A DNA stretch of 64,000 nucleotides. It comes from Chersky-840 sp963764205. Lineage in GTDB: Bacteria > Actinomycetota > Acidimicrobiia > Acidimicrobiales > UBA8190. Below the pieces are notes generated by a model, which saw nothing but the letters and a program-made list of their open reading frames with translations, searched no databases and had not been told where the DNA came from. This document shows positions 8,889-17,525 of the stretch, in pieces (position 1 is the stretch's first letter; the number at the start of each line of letters is the position of its first letter). Position numbers and translations under genes: made by a program. The stretch covers positions 186,001 through 250,000 of the forward strand of contig CAVXRN010000003.1 in the NCBI GenBank assembly GCA_963764205.1, written 5' to 3'.

Positions 8889-10540
8889 TCGACGCCCCGC
8901 CTGTCGCCGCCCCCCGTCGGCGTCGTGTCAAGCGCAGCCCGCGGCGAGGCCGCGTGGTGGTCCCCTCGGTTCTCGCCGGAGTGGGGCTCGCGTTGTCGCT
9001 GCCTCCGTGGGGATGGTGGTTCCTCGCCTTCCCTGCCGCCGGCGTCATGTGGTGGCGGCTGGGCGGCCTCAGGCTCCGGGCCCGGATGCTGGCGGGGTGG
9101 GCCATGGGGCTCGGGCTGTTCGTCCCCGGGCTGTGGTGGGCCACCACCTTCAACACCTACGGCGGCGTCGTGCTCATGGCCCTCCAGGCCCTGGCCCCGG
9201 CGCTGGCGTGTGCGGCGGTGCCGAGCGGGCCCCGGGGGCGCACGGCCGCGCTCACCGGCGCCATGGTGCTCGCCGAGGCGCTCCGATCGACGTGGCCCTT
9301 CGGGGGTCTGCCCATGGGCGGGGTCGCGCTGGGCCAGGCGTCGAGCCCCATCGCCGGCGCCGCCCGACTGGGTGGGCCGCTCTTGCTCGTGGGGCTGGTC
9401 TTCCTGGGTGGGAGCGGGCTCGCGATCGTGGCCACGACGGTGGTCGGCCGCGTCAAAGGGGCGAGCGCACGTCGCGAGCCGAGGGGAGGGTCGGGCCGGA
9501 GCCGGGCCCTGGCCCGGCCGGCGTTCGGCCTCGCCATGCTGGCCATCGTCGTCGGCGTCGCCACCTGGGGTGCCCTCGCACCCGACGGTGGCCCGTCGGT
9601 CGGTGCCCTCCAGGCGGCGGCGGTGCAGGGCGGCGGCGTGCGGGGCCTGCGCAAGTCCCAGGTCGACCCCGCCACCGTCACCGCGGCCCAATTCGCCGCC
9701 AGCGACGAGATCGCTTCGCACGGGGGCGAGGCACCGAGGCTGGTCGTGTGGCCCGAGGACGTCGTGTCGCTCGACTACCCCATCGACGGGACGCCGATCG
9801 AGCGACAGTTGGGGGCGTTGGCGACGCGTCTGCACGCCACCCTCCTCGTCGGGGTGACCGAGACGGTGTCGAGCCAGAGCTTCCGCAACGAGGTCGTCGC
9901 CTTCTCGCCCGACGGCAAGCTGGTGGCGCGCTTCGAGAAGGTGCACCGGGTGCCGTTCGGCGAGTACATCCCGTACCGGGGCTTCTTCAAGCACCTGGCC
10001 AACCTCTCGAGCGTCCCTCTCGACGCCATACCGGGACACGGCGACGGCGTGCTGCACACCCCGGCGGGCCCACTCGGAGCGCTCGTGTCCTACGAGGTCT
10101 TCTACGCGCAACGGGGGAGGATCGCCACGCGGGCCGGGGCGCAGCTCCTCGTCGTCCCCACCAACACCTCGTCCTACCTCACGAGCCAGGTCCCGACCCA
10201 GGAGATCGCGGCGGCACGGCTCCAGGCCATCTCCGAGGGGCGCGACGTCGTCCAAGCCGCGCCGACCGGCTACAGCGCAGTGATCGACCACCGCGGCGCC
10301 GTCCTGGCCCGCACCGACCTCGGCGTACGCGCCCTCGTCATCCGGGGCGTCGGACTGCGGACCGGCCGGACCGTCTACGAGCGGTTCGGCGACCTCCCCG
10401 TGCTCGTGCTCGCCGCGGTCCTCGTCGTGGTGGGTTGGCTCGCCGCGCTCAACAGCGACTCCGACCCCGAGCGCGACGGCGCGGCACGCCGCGAGCGACA
10501 GGCGCTGTACGGACGACGGGCGATGCGCACGAGACCCTGA
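8885..10540 (+). CDS. lnt: Apolipoprotein N-acyltransferase-like membrane protein with Ser at the catalytic Cys position
   Basis: Lnt adds the third acyl chain to lipoproteins in the outer leaflet of the cytoplasmic membrane. This 551-residue protein has the family layout: six or so N-terminal membrane helices, a periplasmic nitrilase-like domain (about residues 240-500) and a C-terminal helix. The catalytic Glu is present (WPED, Glu291), as is the Lys (FEKVHRVPFGEYIPYRG, Lys352). The third triad residue, normally Cys in a CYE-type motif, is Ser402 here (VSYEVFY, codon TCC). The protein may therefore be inactive, use Ser, or do something else. It is coupled by GTGA overlap to hemG. The lineage-wide state of this residue cannot be judged here. 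Confidence 0.85.
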   Translation: MIDAPPVAAPRRRRVKRSPRRGRVVVPSVLAGVGLALSLPPWGWWFLAFPAAGVMWWRLGGLRLRARMLAGWAMGLGLFVPGLWWATTFNTYGGVVLMALQALAPALACAAVPSGPRGRTAALTGAMVLAEALRSTWPFGGLPMGGVALGQASSPIAGAARLGGPLLLVGLVFLGGSGLAIVATTVVGRVKGASARREPRGGSGRSRALARPAFGLAMLAIVVGVATWGALAPDGGPSVGALQAAAVQGGGVRGLRKSQVDPATVTAAQFAASDEIASHGGEAPRLVVWPEDVVSLDYPIDGTPIERQLGALATRLHATLLVGVTETVSSQSFRNEVVAFSPDGKLVARFEKVHRVPFGEYIPYRGFFKHLANLSSVPLDAIPGHGDGVLHTPAGPLGALVSYEVFYAQRGRIATRAGAQLLVVPTNTSSYLTSQVPTQEIAAARLQAISEGRDVVQAAPTGYSAVIDHRGAVLARTDLGVRALVIRGVGLRTGRTVYERFGDLPVLVLAAVLVVVGWLAALNSDSDPERDGAARRERQALYGRRAMRTRP

Positions 10541-10564
10541 GCCGCGCAGCGCCGGCTCGAGCCC

Positions 10565-11488
10565 TCAATCCGACAGCAGCTCACCGTGGCGCGCCGCCAC
10601 CATCTCGCGCATCCCGTCCTTCCAGTCGACGAGGGTCGGCCCGGCCAGCTCGTGCATACGCGTGAGGTCGAGCTGCACACTGTCGATGGTGTGCTCGGTC
10701 GGCTCGAAACGCGCCTCGAGGCCGGTCAGTTGGGCGAGATAGGTGCACCACTCCTCGATGCTCACCGCCGCGTCCCCACCCCAGTTGACCACCGTCGCCG
10801 GCACCGACGCCGACGCCAGGAACGCCGGGACCATGCGCAGGATGTCGCGCTCGTGCAGAGGGTGGTAGACGCTCGGCGCATCGACGTGCACGGGGATGGC
10901 CGAGCCCTGCGTCATCATGTGCAGGTGCACCGCGGGCCAGCCGCCGCGCTCGCCATAGGGAACCGACAGACGCGTGATCACCGTCGGGAGCTCGAACCGC
11001 TGGGCGGCCCAGCGGGCGGTGGCCTCCGCCGCGATCTTGCAGATGCTGTAGGTCCGGAGAAACGGCCACACCCCGTGGTTGTCACCGAGCGGGTCGTTCT
11101 CGGCGAACACGTGGTGACCCATGGGCTTGTACACCGCCGTGGTCGAGCAGTGCAGGAACGCGCGGGCGTTGCGGTGGTGCTCCATGAGGTACGCGAGCCC
11201 ACCGCTGTTGGCCTGGAGGTCCACATCCCAGTCGTTGGTCTTGGTGACAGCGAAGTTCAGTACGTAGTCGGCGTCGGCGGGGAGGGCGTCGGGCTCGCCG
11301 TCGAGCATGTCGACCACCACGCAGCGGACGCCGGCCTTCTCGAGCCGGGCGCGCGCCGCGCTGTCGTTGAAGCGAGCCGCCCCGACCACCTCGTTGTCGC
11401 GTGCCAAAGCGCGGGCCAGCGGCTCGGCCACCTGCCCCGTGACCCCGGCGACGACGATCTTCGCCCCGCGCAGCGGAGCTGGCTCCAT
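10565..11488 (-). CDS. NAD-dependent epimerase/dehydratase (extended SDR)
   Basis: A 307-residue extended short-chain dehydrogenase/reductase fold. The N-terminal nucleotide-binding motif is VVAGVTGQVAEPLAR (GxxGxxA type) and the catalytic YxxxK is TYSICKIAAE, with CSTTAVY upstream supplying the Ser/Thr. Such enzymes act on nucleotide sugars or related carbonyl substrates; this substrate cannot be read from sequence. The ATG at 11488 is supported by an AAGGGGG ribosome site. It converges with lnt (24 bases between stops) and diverges from the lipoprotein gene, and seems to be a single-gene unit. Confidence 0.85.
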   Translation of the reverse strand: MEPAPLRGAKIVVAGVTGQVAEPLARALARDNEVVGAARFNDSAARARLEKAGVRCVVVDMLDGEPDALPADADYVLNFAVTKTNDWDVDLQANSGGLAYLMEHHRNARAFLHCSTTAVYKPMGHHVFAENDPLGDNHGVWPFLRTYSICKIAAEATARWAAQRFELPTVITRLSVPYGERGGWPAVHLHMMTQGSAIPVHVDAPSVYHPLHERDILRMVPAFLASASVPATVVNWGGDAAVSIEEWCTYLAQLTGLEARFEPTEHTIDSVQLDLTRMHELAGPTLVDWKDGMREMVAARHGELLSD

Positions 11489-11585
11489 GGTGTCCCCCTT
11501 CTCGACGGTCCGGCGCACCGACACTACGGCTCCCTCGAGGGTCCGACGCCAATCGCGGCCGGGCACGGTTGGTAGGTTGAGTGAG

Positions 11586-13196
11586 GTGGCGCACGTGCCG
11601 TGGTGGGTGGCGGTGGCACTGGGGGGGACGGCCCTCGCCGCGTGCAGCTCCGGGGGGAGCACGACCCGGAGCACGAGCCCGAGCGACGCGCACGTGCTCC
11701 TGGTGGGGAGCTTCGACGGCCACGCCGGTCCGTACCGCACCATCCAGTCCGCCGTCGACGCCGCCCGTCCCGGTGACTGGGTCCTGGTCGCACCGGGCGA
11801 CTACCACGAGACCGGCGACGCGGCCAGCCCGCCGAGCGCCACCGACGACGGCGACTTCGCCGGTGTCCTCATCACGAAGCCCGACATCCACCTACGGGGG
11901 ATGAACCGAAACACGGTCATCGTGGACGGCACCAGGGCGGGATCGTCGACGCCGTGCGGCGCGGCGCCGGCCCAGCAGAACCTCGGGGTGGCGGGGGCGG
12001 GCGGGAAGCCGGCCGGACGCAACGGCATCGTGGTGTGGAAAGCCGACGACGTGAGCATCGAGAACCTCACGGCGTGCAACTTCCTCGGGGGGTCGGGCGA
12101 CGCCGGCAACGAGATCTGGTGGAACGGTGGCGACGGGTCGGGGGCCATCGGTCTGCACGGCTACCGCGGGCGCTATCTCACCGCCACGTCGACGTACTAC
12201 GGCGGCGAGGCCACCGCGGCGCAGTACGGCATCTTCTCGTCCAACGCACAGGGCCCCGGATCATGGGACCAGATCTATGCCAGCAACTTCAACGACTCCG
12301 GCATGTACGTCGGCGCGTGCCGGCAACTGTGCGGGGTGACGATCAACGCGGCGTGGATGGAGTACAACGCCCTGGGCTACTCCGGGACGAACTCGGGTGG
12401 CGCCATCGTGATCGAGAACTCCCAGTTCGACAACAACCAGGACGGGGTCGACACCAATACGCAGATCGACGGCGATCCCCCTGCGCCACAAGACGGCGCC
12501 TGTCCCGGCCAGGGCACGAGCCCGATCACCCACACCCACTCGTGCTGGGTCTTCGTCCACAACTCGGTGCACGACAACAACGACCCCAACGTGCCCCAGG
12601 CCGGGAGCGCCAGTGCGGGGCCGACGGGAACCGGCATGACGATCTCGGGCGGGACCAACGACACCGTCATGGACAACACCTTCGCCGACAACGGCGCCTG
12701 GGGGGTCCTGTTCGTGCCCTATCCCGACAGCAACCCACCCGTGCGGGGCCAGACGTGTGCCGGAACCGGTGGAGCCCAGGTCCAGGGGTTCGGGTGTGTC
12801 TTCGACCCCAAGGGCGACGCGCTGCTCGACAACACCTTCACCCACGACGGCTACTTCGGGAACCAGTCGAACGCGGACTTCGGACAGATCGTGATCAACG
12901 GGAACGGGGCGCGCAATTGCTTCGCCGGCAATACCGCCCCGCAGGGAAGCTCCCCGACCGGTCTCGAACAGCGTCAGCCCAGCTGCGACGGCTCCCTCGC
13001 CGTCGCCGACACCGGCGGCGCGCTCCTGGGGCAGCTCCTGTGCGACACGGGATTCGGAACCTGCCCGGCGGGGTCCAGCTATCCCCAGCTCACGCTCATC
13101 ACCATGCACCCACTTCCCACCGACCTCCCCACCATGGCCAACCCGTGCCAAGGAGTGCCCGACAACGCCTGGTGCAAAGGGGGACGTCCCACCTGA
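11586..13196 (+). CDS. Secreted right-handed beta-helix lipoprotein
   Basis: 536 residues from the GTG at 11586. A signal peptide ends in a lipobox with LAAC and a lipidation Cys at residue 20, followed by a Ser/Thr/Gly-rich linker. The mature part starts with a carbohydrate-binding/pectate-lyase-like entry (YRTIQSAVDAARPGDWVLVA). It continues with repeated beta-helix turns rich in Asn and Gly (ENSQFDNNQDGVDTNT, NSVHDNNDPN, DNTFADNGAWGV), typical of parallel beta-helix proteins of the NosD/polysaccharide-lyase type. Several cysteine pairs suggest extracytoplasmic disulfides. Enzymatic activity is not assignable. A strong hairpin follows the stop. Confidence 0.85.
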   Translation: MAHVPWWVAVALGGTALAACSSGGSTTRSTSPSDAHVLLVGSFDGHAGPYRTIQSAVDAARPGDWVLVAPGDYHETGDAASPPSATDDGDFAGVLITKPDIHLRGMNRNTVIVDGTRAGSSTPCGAAPAQQNLGVAGAGGKPAGRNGIVVWKADDVSIENLTACNFLGGSGDAGNEIWWNGGDGSGAIGLHGYRGRYLTATSTYYGGEATAAQYGIFSSNAQGPGSWDQIYASNFNDSGMYVGACRQLCGVTINAAWMEYNALGYSGTNSGGAIVIENSQFDNNQDGVDTNTQIDGDPPAPQDGACPGQGTSPITHTHSCWVFVHNSVHDNNDPNVPQAGSASAGPTGTGMTISGGTNDTVMDNTFADNGAWGVLFVPYPDSNPPVRGQTCAGTGGAQVQGFGCVFDPKGDALLDNTFTHDGYFGNQSNADFGQIVINGNGARNCFAGNTAPQGSSPTGLEQRQPSCDGSLAVADTGGALLGQLLCDTGFGTCPAGSSYPQLTLITMHPLPTDLPTMANPCQGVPDNAWCKGGRPT

Positions 13197-13216
13197 GCCC
13201 GAAGGGCATGGGCTAA

Positions 13217-13260
13217 CGGGGCATGGGCAGCGCCAACACATAACCACCGCCCATGCCCCG
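13217..13260. terminator. Perfect 12-bp inverted repeat after the beta-helix gene
   Basis: CGGGGCATGGGC at 13217-13228 pairs perfectly with GCCCATGCCCCG at 13249-13260 across a 20-base loop. A third copy of GGGCATGGGC lies just upstream at 13204-13213. There is no long T-run, but the position 20 bases after the stop suits a terminator. Confidence 0.6.
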
Positions 13261-13498
13261 CCCGTCCCAGTCGTGCGGGGGTCCACACGGCACCGTGATC
13301 AAGGAGGGCGGTGAGCGCAGGGAGCTACTGCGCCGCACTGCTCTCCCATCCGGCGGCTCCTTCAGGGGGATGCGGGGTTCCCGGAGCCGCCGAAACCTAC
13401 GATACGCCGGTCGGCGTCGTGTGCCCAGCGGGGTCCCACCTGCTCGTCACCGCGTGAAACCACCTGGGCGAACCCGGCGATGGTCACGTGCGCCGAGG
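13261..13498. other. Intergenic stretch without a recognisable gene
   Basis: Together with the hairpin this makes a 302-base gap between the convergent beta-helix and NarL-type regulator genes. I see no convincing reading frame, RNA gene or repeat beyond the hairpin. Confidence 0.5.
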
Positions 13499-14200
13499 TC
13501 AGGAGTCGGGCTCGCTCGACGGTGTCGCGGTGATCAAGCCCTGGGTCAAGACGAAACGGACCAGCTCCGTTCGGGACTCCACGCCGAGCTTGGTGAAGAC
13601 GTGGTTCAAGTGCCCCTCGACCGTCCGGACGCTGACCCCGAGACGAGCCGCGATCGCCTTGTTGGACAAGCCTTCGGCCACGAGCTCGACCGTCTCACGC
13701 TCTCGCCAGGTGAGTCGGGGCCCGTTCCCCGGCCCGAACGAACTGTGCAGGCCGGCCAGGCGAGGTGAGAGGACGGGGTCGAGCACCGTCGTGCCCTGGC
13801 CCGCGGCGCGCACCGCGGACACCAGCTCGTCACGAGCCATCGTCTTGAGGAGATACCCCGCGGCCCCCACTTCGAGCGCGGCGCGTACCAGCTCGTCGTC
13901 GTCGTAGGCGGACAAGATGACCACGCGCACCTCGGGGTGCGTCAGAGTGAGCTGACGAGCGACGTCGATGCCGCTTCGGTCCGGCAGTCTGATGTCGATG
14001 AGCACCACGTTGGGCTCGACCTCGCCGATCATGGCGAGGGCGGCTCGACCGTCGTCGGCCTCTCCGACCACGACGATGTCGTCGGACGCTTCGAGCACCT
14101 GGCGGGTCCCGGTGCGCAGCACCTCGTGATCATCGACGATCAGCACCCGAAGCACCGCGTCGTCCCCGCCGGACGCCGCCCCCGCGGCACCGTCACTCAC
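13499..14200 (-). CDS. NarL/FixJ-family response regulator
   Basis: About 233 residues from the GTG at 14200 (start uncertain). The N-terminal receiver domain begins VLRVLIVDDHEVLR, with the phosphoacceptor Asp in VVLIDIRLPDRSG and the conserved Lys in AGYLLKTMARDE. The C-terminal LuxR-type DNA-binding helix-turn-helix contains LTWRERETVELVAEGLSNK and SVRTVEGHLNHVFTKLGV. It is the distal gene of a kinase-regulator-regulator cluster on the same strand, so it may be the DNA-binding output of the kinase at 14837-16393. Its targets cannot be deduced. Confidence 0.92.
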   Translation of the reverse strand: MSDGAAGAASGGDDAVLRVLIVDDHEVLRTGTRQVLEASDDIVVVGEADDGRAALAMIGEVEPNVVLIDIRLPDRSGIDVARQLTLTHPEVRVVILSAYDDDELVRAALEVGAAGYLLKTMARDELVSAVRAAGQGTTVLDPVLSPRLAGLHSSFGPGNGPRLTWRERETVELVAEGLSNKAIAARLGVSVRTVEGHLNHVFTKLGVESRTELVRFVLTQGLITATPSSEPDS

Positions 14201-14288
14201 GGCGCCGATGATAGCCGTGGGGCCGAATGTGCTCCCCGACGAACGATTCTGGGACCGTGCTGGGACGACGGAACGCACGGGGTCCCGA

Positions 14289-14846
14289 TCACGACGGCGG
14301 CCCGAGGACCGACTCCACGGCTCGCAAGAGCTTGTGCGGAGACACGGGCTTGTGCAGGTAGTCGACCACCCGGGAACCGAGGCGTTGACGATCTGCAGCG
14401 TCGAGCGAGTAGGCCGAGTGTACGATCACCGGCGGCACGTCCCCCGCGGCCTCGATGAGCGAGACGCCGTCTCGCTTGGGCATCCGCAAGTCGAGCAGGA
14501 CCATCCGGTACCGCTCGGTGCTGAGAAGGCCGAGCGCCGCCTCGCCGTCAGGCGCTTCGGCCACGCTGAAGCCGGCCGACCGAAGGATCTCGGCCACCGT
14601 CCATCGGACATCGGCGTCGTCGTCCACGACGAGCACGTCCGCGCCGGCATGCTCCGTGGTGGTGGGCGCCGTCGCACGCGCATCTTCGCCCTGATGCTCA
14701 CCGGCAGCTCCCGACGAGTCCGGCCGCCGCGGTGACGCGGAGGGGCCGGCCACTCCTCGACCACTGCCGCCGTCAGGCTGGCGCATCATCGGCGGCCGCC
14801 CCGGCGAGTACGCCACGAACGACCAGCGCTCGGTGTCTAGCGCCAT
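14289..14846 (-). CDS. Stand-alone receiver-domain response regulator
   Basis: 185 residues. A low-complexity N-terminal tail of about 65 residues precedes one CheY-like receiver domain: acidic pocket VLVVDDDADVR, phosphoacceptor Asp in MVLLDLRMPKRDG and Lys in VVDYLHKPVSPHKLL. There is no output domain. The start overlaps the end of the histidine kinase gene by ten bases, so the pair is co-translated. It may relay phosphate, act as a sink, or bind a partner. The proline/serine-rich N-terminal extension is unusual for such regulators. Confidence 0.9.
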   Translation of the reverse strand: MALDTERWSFVAYSPGRPPMMRQPDGGSGRGVAGPSASPRRPDSSGAAGEHQGEDARATAPTTTEHAGADVLVVDDDADVRWTVAEILRSAGFSVAEAPDGEAALGLLSTERYRMVLLDLRMPKRDGVSLIEAAGDVPPVIVHSAYSLDAADRQRLGSRVVDYLHKPVSPHKLLRAVESVLGPPS

Positions 14847-16393
14847 GCCAGCTCCCGAGCCGGCTCGAGGGGAAGACGGACCGTGACGACAGCACCACCG
14901 GTCTCGGCGTTCGCAATCGAGATCTGGCCGCCATGGGCTTCGATCAAGCGCCGCACGATGGCCAATCCGAGACCAGTTCCCTCCGACCTCGTCGTGAAGA
15001 ACGGCTCGAAGAACCGGTCGACGAGGTCGGGGTCGATACCCTCGCCAGTGTCTTGGATGGTGATGACGGCGATGTCTCGCTGGGTCCGGGCCTCGATCCG
15101 GAGCGTTCCTCCCTCGGGCATGGCCTGATAGGCGTTGTCCACGAGGTTGGTGAGGATCTGCGCGATCTGCTTGGCGTCGGCATGCAGATCGATTGGCCCG
15201 ATGTCCTCGACGATCACGACGTTGCTTGGTTTGGGAGTGGCCTCGAGGACGTCGCTGAGCACCTCGCGCAACTCCACGGGCGCAAGCTCAGGCTCACGCT
15301 CGCGCATGTACGCGGTCAGATCCTGGGCGAGATTGACGGCGCGAGCGGTTTGGCGCTCCGCCACCTCCAGGTGGGCCTCGGCCGCAACCGGATCGCCCAG
15401 CGACCGGCGCAGCATGTAGAGGGCGTTCATGACCGCACCGAGCGGGTTCCGCAATTCATGGCCGACCACTGTCGTCATCTGACCCACCGCCGACAACCGC
15501 TCGCTTCGGATCAGCGCCTCGTGCGAGGCCACCAGCTCGGCGGTGCGCTGCTCCACCAGTGCGTTGGCGTAGTGCTGACGACGGACGACGACCTCGATCA
15601 CCGCACCCACCGCGAGCGCAAGGAGCAGAACGAACACGAGCAGGACATACGGGGCCGCCGACGGGAACTCGCCCGCCAACGGACTCTTGGCTGCAGCCAC
15701 CAGCCACCACGCGGCCGCCCCCACCGGCACACGGGTCTCGACGGTGGCACCTTGCAAGGGCAGGGCTCTGGTGTTGGCCAGGACGAGCTGGCTCGCGGTG
15801 GGCTTCGATGTCGAGTAGACAGCGGCGCGCAGCACGTGGAACGGTGCGGCCTGGGTGGCCGTGGTCGCCACAAAGGGGTCGAGCGTCACCAATTCGTAGA
15901 TGGCGAAGCCCGACGGGACCAATGGCGGCCCGAGCCCCAGCCCGAACGTCGTCGTCTTCCCGTCGTAGTGCACGGGGCCCGGAGCGATGCTCGAGCTGGC
16001 CTTGGCCAGTGTGGCCGAGAGAGCGGTGTCGAGGGTCTCCCCTGTGGTGAAGCCAGTTCCCGCCACCGCGGTGGCGACGTACCGTCCGCCGCTGCGGTGC
16101 GCCAGGAGCAAGGTGAAGGGCCCGCCCGCGAGCGGTCTGGCCTGGGTCTCGAACGCAAGCGCTGAACCTCCCGCCGACGTGACCCCGGGGGCCAACGCGT
16201 CCAGGGTCGAGCTCAACGACGAGGTCAGCGAGGAGACGTACCCCGCTGCTTGGGTGGCGTCCTCTTTCAACAGGGCCTGGTTCTGGCTGTCGACGCTGTG
16301 CTCGGCCAGGAGAAAACCGAGGACGGCCGCTACGGCGATGACCAACGCACTGACCAAAGCGAGCGGCGACACCCGCCGGGTGCTCTCCTTCAT
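14837..16393 (-). CDS. Membrane sensor histidine kinase
   Basis: 518 residues. One membrane helix near residues 10-30, an extracytoplasmic sensing region to about residue 245, a second helix near 247-270, then a short coiled linker. The HisKA phosphoacceptor is in GQMTTVVGHELRNPLGAV. The ATPase domain has its N box (ILTNLVDNAYQAMPEGG), G1 (DTGEGIDPD), F (FFEPFFTT) and G2 (GTGLGLAIVRRLIEAHGG) boxes. The ATG at 16393 has GGGGAGGGG just upstream. It is the first gene of the cluster with two response regulators. The sensed signal is unknown. Confidence 0.94.
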   Translation of the reverse strand: MKESTRRVSPLALVSALVIAVAAVLGFLLAEHSVDSQNQALLKEDATQAAGYVSSLTSSLSSTLDALAPGVTSAGGSALAFETQARPLAGGPFTLLLAHRSGGRYVATAVAGTGFTTGETLDTALSATLAKASSSIAPGPVHYDGKTTTFGLGLGPPLVPSGFAIYELVTLDPFVATTATQAAPFHVLRAAVYSTSKPTASQLVLANTRALPLQGATVETRVPVGAAAWWLVAAAKSPLAGEFPSAAPYVLLVFVLLLALAVGAVIEVVVRRQHYANALVEQRTAELVASHEALIRSERLSAVGQMTTVVGHELRNPLGAVMNALYMLRRSLGDPVAAEAHLEVAERQTARAVNLAQDLTAYMREREPELAPVELREVLSDVLEATPKPSNVVIVEDIGPIDLHADAKQIAQILTNLVDNAYQAMPEGGTLRIEARTQRDIAVITIQDTGEGIDPDLVDRFFEPFFTTRSEGTGLGLAIVRRLIEAHGGQISIANAETGGAVVTVRLPLEPARELAWR

Positions 16394-16643
16394 CGCCCCT
16401 CCCCGCTGGATCGAGGGTGCTCCAGGCCCTGGCGAGGATTGTAGCTGTGAAGGGGTCGAATCCGCTGGGGGCACCGGGAATCGCGGACCGACGCAGCGCG
16501 TATCGCTTGCTCAACTAGGTGGAATCACCCACCGGGAACCGGGTGATGACCCTCTTCTCAGCCCGTCCGGCACCGATCAACACTGAGACAGGTTCCACCG
16601 CCCACACGCCACGACGGCGTCGCGGATGGCGTGAGCCCGGGGG

Positions 16644-17476
16644 ATGGGGAGAATGGCGCGAGGCCGCGAGCTGTGGGTTGTGACGGGGGTCCTGCTCCTC
16701 GCACTTACCGTCGGCTTGTCGGGTGTCGGTCAGTCCGACACCGCCGGCGCTGTGTCGGTGCCATCGTCCCTCCCCACTCTCCCGACCACGCTCCCCACGA
16801 TCCCCACCACGCTCCCGACGATCCCGACGATCCCCACCACGCTCCCCACGATCCCGACCACGCTCCCGACGATCCCGACCACACTGGTCGCAGTCGCGGT
16901 GTCGCCGTCGGTCGCCGATGTCGCAGTGGGCGCGGATGTGCAGTTCACCGCCACGGGCCTCTACTCCGACTCGAGCACGCGCGACCTCACCGATGCCGTG
17001 ACGTGGTCCTCGTCGGCTTCGACCAGCGCCACGGTCTCGAACACTCCGGGATCGCAGGGACTGGCCACGGGCATCGCCGACGGCGTGGTGACCATCACCG
17101 CAACCGATCCGGGCGCAGTGGTGTCGGGCACCGGAGTGCTCACGGTGACGCCGGTCGCAGCGCCGGTCGCACCGGCGCCCTCGATCCCACAGGTGGCACT
17201 GACACCGGCGACAGGGGCCAGGAAGGCCGTGGTCTTGGCCCGCGGCTCGGGTTTCACTCCCGGGAGCCCGGTGACCGTCACCTATCGGACCGGGCTCAAA
17301 GCGCGCAAGCGGGCCAGCGCGATGTTGTGTCACACGACGGCCGCCGCCAACGGAAGCTTCAGCTGCAACGGCACCATCCCGCGCGGCGGAAAGCGGGAAC
17401 GCGCGGCAACCACACCATCGAGGCCGTCGGCTCCGGCGAGACCGGGACTTCCACCTTCACCCTCGTTCGCCGCTGA
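16644..17476 (+). CDS. Secreted protein with Pro-Thr repeat linker and bacterial Ig-like domain (apparent frameshift)
   Basis: A signal peptide (hydrophobic residues about 12-30) is followed by a Leu-Pro-Thr/Ile-Pro-Thr repeat linker. Next comes a Big_2-type bacterial immunoglobulin-like domain starting VAVSPSVADVAVGADVQF, with DAVTWSSS and GVVTITAT. A further beta-rich module ends the protein. The frame breaks near 17397; one added base after GGK continues as AGTRGNHTIEAVGSGE and ends in FTLVRR at 17476. Without that correction the frame runs on into the next gene. Two candidate ATGs (16644 and 16653) are close together. Likely a surface or secreted adhesive/structural protein; binding partner unknown. 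Confidence 0.78.
16776..16890 (+). repeat. Degenerate Pro-Thr coding repeats
   Basis: Alternating units of 9-12 bases such as CTCCCCACGATCCCGACC encode repeats of LPTIPTT and IPT in the secreted Ig-like protein. They probably form a stiff extended stalk between the membrane or signal region and the Ig-like domain. Confidence 0.85.
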
Positions 17477-17525
17477 CCTCCATCTGACGAATCACGTCGC
17501 CCCGAACCCTCACAAGGAGCAGACC

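Noticed and set aside
5393..10540. Long open frames antisense to hemE, hemG and lnt
   Set aside because: These are shadows caused by high GC; they have biased Arg/Pro/Gly composition and no domain signatures, whereas the plus-strand genes have full motifs.
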